A stretch of 5,495 nucleotides of DNA from Deltaproteobacteria bacterium (GTDB lineage: Bacteria > Myxococcota_A > Polyangia > HGW-17 > SLPX01): the NCBI GenBank assembly GCA_011390535.1, contig JAABSF010000217.1:1-5495 (forward strand), read 5' to 3'. Positions within the stretch are counted from its first letter, which is position 1, and the number at the start of each line of letters is the position of its first letter. Shown here piece by piece: positions 1-5,361 of this stretch. The notes beneath the pieces were generated by a model. That model was not told the DNA's origin and did not search any database. It worked only from the letters and a program-made list of their open reading frames with translations. Position numbers and translations under genes: made by a program.

Positions 1-156
1 TTGAAGGCTAACCAGCATTCGCCCTCTTCGCTCCTTGATCGTCAGGCGCCTCACCGCCCTCGGTCCTTCGAATTCATCCCCGTGCGAAACCTTAGACCCT
101 GCGAAGACCCTGCCCGGCCGATCCTGCTTTCGCTCTATTGTTCTTTCACTCGTCAA
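1..156 (-). CDS. Possible 5' part of a divergent gene, running off the left edge
   Basis: I do not recognise this product. Read on the minus strand, a frame is open from an upstream stop near 213 to base 1. Possible starts are TTG at 184-186 or 154-156, GTG at 52-54 and ATG at 16-18. The ATG has AAGGAG 12 bases upstream (31-36) and a closer GAGGG. The translation is charged and protein-like, with stretches such as RRLTIKERRGRMLVSLQ. Bases 1-130 are clearly GC-richer than 131-227, which suggests coding DNA up to about there. Against this, two plus-strand frames are also open across the same bases (to stops at 163 and 170), so openness alone proves little. If real, this gene is divergent from efp. 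If the ATG at 16-18 is the true start, only six codons are visible. Confidence 0.25.
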   Translation of the reverse strand, partial: MTSERTIERKQDRPGRVFAGSKVSHGDEFEGPRAVRRLTIKERRGRMLVSLQ

Positions 157-227
157 AATGTGTAGATGATTTTGTGACGAGGGCAACTTACTTGACGAAT
201 GGAGCAGGCTGATTCATTTTAGGCCAC

Positions 228-794
228 ATGCCAAGCACAAGTGATTTCAAAAAAGGTATGCGAATCGCTATGGAAGGCGATCCGTATGTAATCGTGGAAG
301 TACAAACCCAAACCCCCACCGCTCGCGGAGCAGCAACCCTGGTAAAAACAAAGCTCAGGAATCTGCGAACCGAGCAGCTACTGTCCCGCAGTTTCAAGGC
401 CGGAGAGAAATTCGAAGAACCGGACTTTGAGATTCGTGGCTGTCAGTATCTATATGACGAAGTGGGAGAGATTTATTATTTCATGGATGATGAGAGCTAC
501 GAGCAGTATGCTGTGGCTCGCAAGATCATCAACGATAAGCTGGGGTTTATTCTCCCCAATGACAAGGTGCGGGTGGTGTTTTTCGAGGGTCAGGTCATTG
601 GCATCGAGGTGCCCAACACGGTAGAGCTGGATGTGGTGGAAACAGAACCGGCCGTCAAAGGCGACACCGTGAACGCTGTTACCAAATCGGCTACTCTGGA
701 AACGGGCCTGGAGGTACAGGTACCTATGTTTGTCTCACAGGGAGATCGCCTGATTATCGATACTCGCGAAGCACGGTATGTCCGCCGTGCCTGA
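228..794 (+). CDS. efp: Translation elongation factor P (EF-P)
   Basis: EF-P binds ribosomes stalled between the P and E sites on consecutive prolines and promotes peptide-bond formation in the cytosol. The 188 residues are the normal full length. The three domains lie at about 1-65 (KOW-like, with the N-terminal T-S-D-F-K-K-G-M-R-I motif), 66-129 and 130-188 (OB folds). The PROSITE-type EF-P signature K-x-A-x4-G-x2-V-x-V-P-x2-V-x2-G is intact at 153-172. The tip that reaches the peptidyl-transferase centre carries Arg33 in T-P-T-A-R-G-A-A-T rather than the Lys of KPGKG. Compared from memory with the E. coli and Pseudomonas proteins, the return strand is one residue longer. No EarP, EpmA/EpmB or YmfI gene is nearby, so any tip modification is unknown. 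The start is fixed by an in-frame TGA at 210-212. The ribosome site is poor: AGG at 221-223, four bases from the ATG. Confidence 0.97.
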   Translation: MPSTSDFKKGMRIAMEGDPYVIVEVQTQTPTARGAATLVKTKLRNLRTEQLLSRSFKAGEKFEEPDFEIRGCQYLYDEVGEIYYFMDDESYEQYAVARKIINDKLGFILPNDKVRVVFFEGQVIGIEVPNTVELDVVETEPAVKGDTVNAVTKSATLETGLEVQVPMFVSQGDRLIIDTREARYVRRA

Positions 795-845
795 TCCTGA
801 GATTCTCTGATTCCCCACATGATCAAAGTCCCAGAACCTTTGTTT

Positions 846-867
846 TCCGGGTATTTTGTTTCCCGGA
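846..867 (+). terminator. Weak terminator-like hairpin after efp
   Basis: TCCGGG at 846-851 pairs with CCCGGA at 862-867 around a 10-base loop. T-rich sequence follows, but not an uninterrupted T run. A second pair, ATCAAAG at 822-828 with CTTTGAT at 870-876, could enclose it, but with an asymmetric 17-base bulge. Its position 51 bases after the efp stop suits transcription termination. The short GC stem makes an efficient intrinsic terminator uncertain. Confidence 0.35.
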
Positions 868-980
868 TCCTTTGATTTTCAGACCCTTTCTTATTTTGAT
901 CTCACCGTCTTATTCTGGTTTTTTGTATTCAAAACTAAATAATTGTTTCTCTTGTTCTTTGCCGCTATGGAGCCTAGAAA

Positions 981-1031
981 GATAAAAGGAAAGATAAAAG
1001 GAAAGGGAAAGGGAAAGGGAAAGGGAAAGGG
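981..1031 (+). repeat. Purine repeat tract: two 12-mers plus a GGGAAA hexamer array
   Basis: Two perfect copies of GATAAAAGGAAA (981-992 and 993-1004) run straight into four GGGAAA units and a final GGG (1005-1031). From 996 to 1033 every base on the plus strand is a purine. The five G3 runs separated by A3 fit the standard G-quadruplex pattern (G3 with loops of 1-7 bases), and the mirror symmetry also fits triplex (H-DNA) potential. The array ends 32 bases before the start codon of the receiver-like gene, so it probably lies in that gene's promoter or 5' leader. Hexamer arrays can change copy number by slippage. Confidence 0.9.
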
Positions 1032-1063
1032 AGCGGAAAAAACGAAAGAGAAGATGCCAAGGG

Positions 1064-1660
1064 ATGCCTACACCAAACATTTTATTGATTGATGCTGATC
1101 AAAGCTTTGCTCTACAGATGTCTGAACGCTGTCAGGCGCTGGGTTGGACGCTTCAGGTCTGCACGGACGGACGCCAAGCTGTGGAAACAGCTTTGAACAC
1201 AAACCCTGACGGCGTGGTGTTAAATGTCGAGATTCCTTATGTGAGCGGCTATAGCATCTGTAACAAAATAAGACGAAACGACAAATTGAAAAATGTGCCG
1301 TTGGCTTTGCTCTCAAGATCTGCCGACGAAAGAACTTTTGCTCAACATAAAAAGCTACGCACGAGAGCCGATGAGTACTTCTCCGGGGAGTATGATGCCT
1401 CGGCTATCCTTTCGAAGCTTCGCACACACTTTACGTCGCAACCACCTGTTCGACGCATGGAATCCACACAGCCGGTTACACCTTCAACCAAGGTATCTGA
1501 GACTTCTTCTTCCCCTTCAGTTACAGATTCCTTTACAGAAACTCCAGCCACGAAAAGCTCCTCGGGTGTTGAGAAAAAAGGAAGCACGATCCTGATCATC
1601 TTGGTTTTAGCCATTGTAATTTTACTTGTTTTTTATATCTACGTTTTTGTGGTTCGATGA
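1064..1660 (+). CDS. Tail-anchored degenerate receiver (pseudo-receiver) protein
   Basis: Residues 4-122 form a CheY-like receiver fold: NILLIDAD with the acidic pair at Asp10/Asp12, then PDGVVLNVEIPYVSGY, LALLSRSAD and ADEYFSGEYD. Three signalling positions can be read. The phosphoacceptor Asp is Asn54, the switch Ser/Thr is kept as Ser84, and the conserved Lys of the usual TKP motif is replaced by Gly108. Normal His-Asp phosphotransfer is therefore unlikely. Residues 124-172 are a Ser/Thr/Pro-rich, probably disordered linker. Residues 174-197 form one strongly hydrophobic helix ending in Arg198. There is no N-terminal signal, so the domain should stay in the cytosol, anchored by its tail. 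No DNA-binding or enzymatic output domain is present. The ATG at 1064 is the first start after an in-frame TAA at 995. AAGGG abuts it too closely to serve as a ribosome site, whereas purine-rich GAGAAG at 1048-1053 is better spaced. Confidence 0.85.
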   Translation: MPTPNILLIDADQSFALQMSERCQALGWTLQVCTDGRQAVETALNTNPDGVVLNVEIPYVSGYSICNKIRRNDKLKNVPLALLSRSADERTFAQHKKLRTRADEYFSGEYDASAILSKLRTHFTSQPPVRRMESTQPVTPSTKVSETSSSPSVTDSFTETPATKSSSGVEKKGSTILIILVLAIVILLVFYIYVFVVR

Positions 1661-1689
1661 AAAAATGTTCTCTGAGAATTTGAAATGAT

Positions 1690-1696
1690 AAGGGGG
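1690..1696 (+). promoter_or_regulatory. Ribosome binding site that selects the start at 1703
   Basis: AAGGGGG lies six bases before the ATG at 1703. It also lies downstream of the alternative in-frame ATG at 1685, which has no such site. This favours the shorter protein, whose signal peptide then begins M-K-T-K-K as expected. Confidence 0.7.
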
Positions 1697-1702
1697 TTTG
1701 AA

Positions 1703-4495
1703 ATGAAAACAAAAAAGAATGCAAAGGGCAGTTGTTGGGGGCTTTGGATCACGATTATGGTTTTTTTCATAAGTTCGGGAATCTCTGTTTGGGGCGGATG
1801 CTCTGACAATGACTCGAAAAACGGGAATGAGAATAACAACCTAAACGACAACCAAAACCAAAATGAAAACACTAACCAAAACACAAATAATAAGGCGCCG
1901 GTGGCTGTAGACGATATGTTGGTTTTGGAGGAAAACACTCAAGTAATTGTGGATGTCCTTGAAAATGACTTTGATGAAGATGGCGACCCTCTAACCATCT
2001 CAGAGATCAGCGATCCTTTGCGCGGCAGAGTGGATCGTCTCTCAGGCGACATCTTGCGCTACACGCCTTTCCCCCACTTCAACGGAACCGATACCTTTGA
2101 GTACACAATTGAAGATGGAAATGGGGGAAGCGACAGCGCCACAGTGACCCTGACGGTGTCTCCAACGGGAGAAGACTTTTATGTTGCCACCGACGGAGAC
2201 GATGAAAACCCCGGCACCATCGAGGAACCTTTTGCCACTTTGGAGCAAGCCCAAGCAACCCTCCGCGGCCTTTCGGAGCTTCCTACAGGCGGGGTGACTG
2301 TTTGGCTCAGACAAGGTGTTTACAAGAGGACAGAAACTTTTGAGCTAATCAACGAAGACAGCGGCACATCTGAAAGCCCGGTGGTCTACAGCGGCTATCC
2401 CGGCGAGACTGTGAAACTTGTGGGAGGTAGCGTACTCAACGGGAACAATTTTTCCATCACCGATAGTTCATCTCCTGTTTGGAATCGTCTCCATGCAGAC
2501 GCGAAAGGTCACGTCATGGAAATCAACCTCAACGATGAAGGCATCACCGATTTCGGCCAATTGCTGCCCCGAGGTTTTTATGACGGTGGAACCATGGCCG
2601 CTTTGGAGCTTTTCTTCAATGGAGAGCCTCAACAACTCGCCCGGTGGCCGGATCCGGACGAGCACGAGCCCCCGGCGAACGCACAAGACGATTCCATAAC
2701 TCTTTTCGGGAATCCATCACCCGACGTAACCGGGGAATACGTGGCGACGGGGACCTCCGACGGAGTCAACAGCTACCAACGGCAAGGGTTGGTGGGTGGG
2801 CTCCAATACCACCTCTACCGTCACACCTGGGACTACGAGGGAAACACATACACGGCGTGGTTTCTCACCACCAACGAGTCTGGCTACCCCTCAGACACGG
2901 ACCCCTGGTGGTACCTCTACAGTAAAGAGCTGGGAGCATTTAATCCAGCAGAGGGGGCCGGTGCCTCCGGCTCACCGACCACCCTGGAACCCGGGCTCAT
3001 CAACTGGGGATTCGTCCGAATAGAGGAAGCCCTGTCGGATACGGAGTTTACCTATTTTGGAGACCGCCCCCAACGGTGGACCGAAGCTGAAAACGTGTGG
3101 TTTCACGGCTACTGGGTCCACCAATGGGCTGATCGTACCATGAACGCGTCTCAAATAAACACCTCTACAAAAACCATAACCTTAAATGACGTTCCAGGTT
3201 ACGGTATCAGAGCGGGACAGCCCTACTATGCTTTCAATCTTTTAGAAGAGATCACCCAACCCGGGGAATGGTATCTCAACCGAGACACCGGAGTCCTCTA
3301 TTTCTGGCCACCTCAAGACCCGTCCCTTACAGAGACGGAGACCGTGGTCTCACTTATGGAGACTCCCCTCATCCAGCTCAACGATACCACCTGGATCACT
3401 ATTCAAAACCTGACTTTGGAGGCCACACGCGCTACCTTGGTGAAGGTGAATATGGGCTCAGACAATACCCTCTCTTACCTTCTTTTGCGAAACGCCGGTA
3501 CCAACGCCGCCGAAGTGAGCGGGACCCGCAACCGAGTGGAGCGATGCGAAATCCTACATTCCGGGAACGGTGGAGTTATCCTCTCTGGAGGTGACCGTTC
3601 CTCGCTGACCCCGGGAGAAAACAGTGTGACCAACTGCCACATCCATCACTTCAGCAGATTTTCCCGCACCTACCAGCCAGGTGTACGATTGAGTGGAGTG
3701 GGCCACTTGGTGTCGCACAACCGGATCCACAACGCTCCCCATAGCGCCATCTTGTATGGAGGAAACGAACACGAGATCTCCTACAACGACATCCACGATG
3801 TGTGCCGGTGGACGAGTGACGCAGGCGCCATCTACGCCGGACGCGATTGGGGTGCCCGCGGCAATTTGATTAAATTCAACTTCATCCATCACATTGACAG
3901 CGATTTTGAGGGCTACGGTGTTCACGGAGTATATATTGATGATTGCCTCAGCGGTATCACCGTCTTCGGAAACATCCTCTACGAAATCTCCGGGCATGGG
4001 ATCCTCCACGGCGGTGGCCGAGACAACTTCATGGAAAACAACCTGATGGTGAGTTGTGGATCCGCCTTGAGCTCCGACAGCCGAGGGCTCCACGCCATTG
4101 TCAATGACGGAAGCTCCTGGGACCTGCTGAAAAAAATTCAGGACATGAGCTACACTCAGGATCCTTGGGCTTCTGCGTACCCCAGCCTCGCAGAAATGCC
4201 CAACGACTGGGCTACCCTCTCGGATCCCGGTAACACCTGGCTCTACCCCGAGGGATGCACTTTTTCCCGGAACCTGGGCTTTCGCAACACCAACTTCATG
4301 CGTGAAAACCTGAGTGGAGGCACAGGCACCTTCGACAAATTTGCCGAAATCGCAGACAACATAGAAGACCAAGATCCCCTGTTCGTGGATGAAGCCGGTG
4401 GCGACTTGAACCTATTGTCTTCATCTCCCGCCTTTACCCTGCCTGGATTCGTCGAAATCCCTTTCGACGAGATAGGCATCCAAAAGGAACCCTAA
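1703..4495 (+). CDS. Surface lipoprotein: cadherin-like domain plus GH141-like beta-helix
   Basis: Numbering is from the ATG at 1703 (930 residues; a start at 1685 would add six). Residues 1-32 are a signal peptide with a Lys-rich n-region and a hydrophobic core ending V-W-G-G before Cys33. Trp at -3 makes the lipobox unusual, but the Asn-rich spacer at 34-63 is typical of lipoproteins. Residues 65-153 are one cadherin-like/Big_9 Ig fold (ENDFDEDGDPLTI, later FNGTDTFEYTIEDGNGG), probably calcium-binding. Residues 157-930 resemble the right-handed beta-helix proteins around family GH141: FYVATDGDDENPGT at about 159, ELFFNG and ARWPDPDE at 302-320, GEWYLNRDTGVLYFWPP at 521-537, helix coils from about 556, WDLLKK...YPSL from 806 and a closing PFDEIGI. 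Asp706 (SDAGAIY) and Asp746/747 (YIDD) are candidate catalytic acids. GH141 includes an alpha-L-fucosidase and a xylanase, so the substrate cannot be named. The gene starts 42 bases after the receiver-like gene, suggesting one transcript. Confidence 0.85.
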   Translation: MKTKKNAKGSCWGLWITIMVFFISSGISVWGGCSDNDSKNGNENNNLNDNQNQNENTNQNTNNKAPVAVDDMLVLEENTQVIVDVLENDFDEDGDPLTISEISDPLRGRVDRLSGDILRYTPFPHFNGTDTFEYTIEDGNGGSDSATVTLTVSPTGEDFYVATDGDDENPGTIEEPFATLEQAQATLRGLSELPTGGVTVWLRQGVYKRTETFELINEDSGTSESPVVYSGYPGETVKLVGGSVLNGNNFSITDSSSPVWNRLHADAKGHVMEINLNDEGITDFGQLLPRGFYDGGTMAALELFFNGEPQQLARWPDPDEHEPPANAQDDSITLFGNPSPDVTGEYVATGTSDGVNSYQRQGLVGGLQYHLYRHTWDYEGNTYTAWFLTTNESGYPSDTDPWWYLYSKELGAFNPAEGAGASGSPTTLEPGLINWGFVRIEEALSDTEFTYFGDRPQRWTEAENVWFHGYWVHQWADRTMNASQINTSTKTITLNDVPGYGIRAGQPYYAFNLLEEITQPGEWYLNRDTGVLYFWPPQDPSLTETETVVSLMETPLIQLNDTTWITIQNLTLEATRATLVKVNMGSDNTLSYLLLRNAGTNAAEVSGTRNRVERCEILHSGNGGVILSGGDRSSLTPGENSVTNCHIHHFSRFSRTYQPGVRLSGVGHLVSHNRIHNAPHSAILYGGNEHEISYNDIHDVCRWTSDAGAIYAGRDWGARGNLIKFNFIHHIDSDFEGYGVHGVYIDDCLSGITVFGNILYEISGHGILHGGGRDNFMENNLMVSCGSALSSDSRGLHAIVNDGSSWDLLKKIQDMSYTQDPWASAYPSLAEMPNDWATLSDPGNTWLYPEGCTFSRNLGFRNTNFMRENLSGGTGTFDKFAEIADNIEDQDPLFVDEAGGDLNLLSSSPAFTLPGFVEIPFDEIGIQKEP

Positions 4496-4611
4496 AAATA
4501 CTCCGGTCCACTGGGGCCCGAACCAAGCGGATGTCACCTTTCAAAAGGAGTGTACCCAATAAAAATGGTTCATAAGCTTTTAAACAGTCTTTACAAACAG
4601 GAAAAGGAAAA
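4496..4611 (+). other. Intergenic gap with possible coupled leader peptide
   Basis: AAAAGGAG at 4543-4550 is the best Shine-Dalgarno match in the window, but it is too far from the ATG at 4612 to serve it. It precedes by 14 bases an ATG at 4565 that opens a 16-codon frame (MVHKLLNSLYKQEKEK). The stop of that frame, TGA at 4613-4615, overlaps the next gene's start as ATGA. The long spacing makes translation of the leader uncertain. I see no clear terminator after the lipoprotein gene and no convincing promoter. Confidence 0.3.
4599..4607 (+). promoter_or_regulatory. Ribosome binding site of the small exported protein
   Basis: AGGA at 4599-4602 and a second AGG at 4605-4607 lie nine and four bases before the ATG at 4612. 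Together they form a purine-rich site that supports this start. Confidence 0.6.
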
Positions 4612-5136
4612 ATGAAAACAAAAAGCTTAGCCGCAACATTAGCGATAGCAATGACCGCAGCGATCTGCGCCACGCACGTTTCCTTTGGAGCGAAAAATGT
4701 GTCTTCCGGGAAGAAGGTCTTCAGACAGATACCAATTCCAAAGCGTGAACACGGATATAGCCGCATGAACCCGACGGTGATCCGGACCGAGAGGGAGTTG
4801 GATGATTTGCTCAAGCGGGTTAAAAAAACGACAGGGTGGAACAAACCAAAGAAGTTCGAGGACACCATCAAGAAAGCCAAGGTGGATTTTTCTAAAGAGG
4901 TCCTGGTGCTATTGCCCCACAAGGAACCTTCAGGTTCCACCAAAGTCACCTTTAAGAAGCCCAAGCTCCGGAACCGCGAGCTCATTTGCAGAATCAGAAG
5001 GAATGTTCCCCTTCTTGGCAATTGCCTCATGGCCTACTATTGTTTTGCGCTTGCCGTGACAAAAACCGCCGTCGATAATATTGAACTACATGTCAAGGGA
5101 AGGAAGCCTATCAAGCTTTCAATTAGTGGGAAGTAG
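4612..5136 (+). CDS. Small exported basic protein of unknown function, PrcB-like pattern
   Basis: I cannot name this protein. Residues 1-26 or 27 are a signal peptide (MKTK n-region, Ala-rich core, likely cut after S-F-G or the next Ala), and there is no lipobox. The mature part of about 148 residues is rich in Lys and Arg and has three cysteines (126, 138, 144). Its order of elements is T-V-I-R-T-E-R-E-L-D-D-L at 55-66, a charged helix with GWN at 75-77, V-D-F-S-K-E-V-L-V-L-L at 91-101, P-S-G-S at 106-109, and M-A-Y-Y-C-F-A-L-A-V at 140-149. The D-F-x-K-E followed by a beta strand and a small glycine turn resembles the PrcB C-terminal domain of protease-complex subunits. That is a weak, by-eye likeness. 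The start is supported by the purine-rich ribosome site. It lies 116 bases after the lipoprotein gene on the same strand. It is probably periplasmic or secreted. Confidence 0.8.
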   Translation: MKTKSLAATLAIAMTAAICATHVSFGAKNVSSGKKVFRQIPIPKREHGYSRMNPTVIRTERELDDLLKRVKKTTGWNKPKKFEDTIKKAKVDFSKEVLVLLPHKEPSGSTKVTFKKPKLRNRELICRIRRNVPLLGNCLMAYYCFALAVTKTAVDNIELHVKGRKPIKLSISGK

Positions 5137-5335
5137 TCAAAAGACAAAAAAAACAGGGCGAGCATTCTTTTTGTTTTAAGCGATGAACACCACAGCAGTC
5201 ACCAATGATTATGAGTTCCCAAAGGATAAACAATCCCGTTTAAACGCATGCCCAAGGGACAGTGAAAGGGGATTGGATTGATTGCAATAAGACGTGTTAT
5301 TAACTTGAGAGTACCGAAATCTGAGGAATTTTCTG
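5137..5335. other. Intergenic stretch between two apparently convergent genes
   Basis: No gene is seen in these 199 bases. They hold an A8 run at 5146-5153 facing T-rich sequence at 5168-5177, an 8-base palindrome GTTTAAAC at 5239-5246, and an imperfect AT-rich palindrome centred on ACGT at 5286-5301. None has a GC stem good enough to call a terminator. The left arm of a longer inverted repeat begins at 5321. Confidence 0.5.
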
Positions 5336-5361
5336 TTACGCAATCATGCGAATTCCTTCAG
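5321..5361. repeat. Inverted repeat at the 3' end of the minus-strand frame, possible terminator
   Basis: CTGAGGAATT at 5321-5330 pairs with AATTCCTTCAG at 5351-5361 with one bulged T. Inside it, CGCA (5339-5342) pairs with TGCG (5347-5350) around ATCA. TTCTTTTC follows on the plus strand. The repeat sits between converging frames and covers the stop codon of the minus-strand one, which would suit a terminator for the exported-protein gene. The T run is broken, so function is uncertain. Confidence 0.35.

Larger units (their letters stand above)
795..1063. other. Intergenic region between efp and the receiver-like gene
   Basis: This 269-base gap holds no convincing gene. Its first part is T-rich on the plus strand and contains a weak hairpin (846-867). 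Its last part is a purine tract with repeats (981-1031). A possible -10 element AATAAT lies at 938-943, but only a poor -35 match sits about 17 bases upstream, so a promoter for the following gene is suspected rather than shown. A short out-of-frame ATG at 1054 opens a 12-codon frame that overlaps the receiver gene and is probably meaningless. Confidence 0.6.

Noticed and set aside
60..80. tRNA T-arm-like GGTCCTTCGAATTC
   Set aside because: The spacing does not match GGTTCGAANCC, and no acceptor, anticodon or D-arm partners can be found around it on either strand.
5..172. Two plus-strand open frames reading through the first 165-172 bases
   Set aside because: Their translations are Pro/Arg/Ser/Cys-rich and look like shadows. 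No start or family motif is visible.
192..220. Promoter for efp with TTGACG at 192-197
   Set aside because: The matching -10 position (CATTTT at 215-220) is poor and would place the transcript start at the start codon.
1657..1683. Short frame MKKCSLRI overlapping the receiver stop as ATGA
   Set aside because: Eight codons with no ribosome site; likely chance in AT-rich DNA.
3554..4372. Antisense open frame of 272 codons inside the beta-helix gene
   Set aside because: It lies wholly within the well-supported lipoprotein gene. Its translation is a Val/Gly/Ala-rich shadow with no recognisable domain and no ribosome site.
4612..4626. Shared start ATGAAAACAAAAA of the lipoprotein and exported-protein genes
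   Set aside because: Both encode the common MKTK signal-peptide beginning, and the likeness ends right after it, so it is not a duplicated element.
4434..5030. Antisense open frame of 198 codons across the end of the lipoprotein gene and the exported-protein gene
   Set aside because: It overlaps two genes whose sense translations show family motifs or a signal peptide. Its own product has no coherent domain.
5146..5177. A-run and T-run that might form a terminator after the exported-protein gene
   Set aside because: The pairing is A-T only with mismatches and lacks a GC stem.
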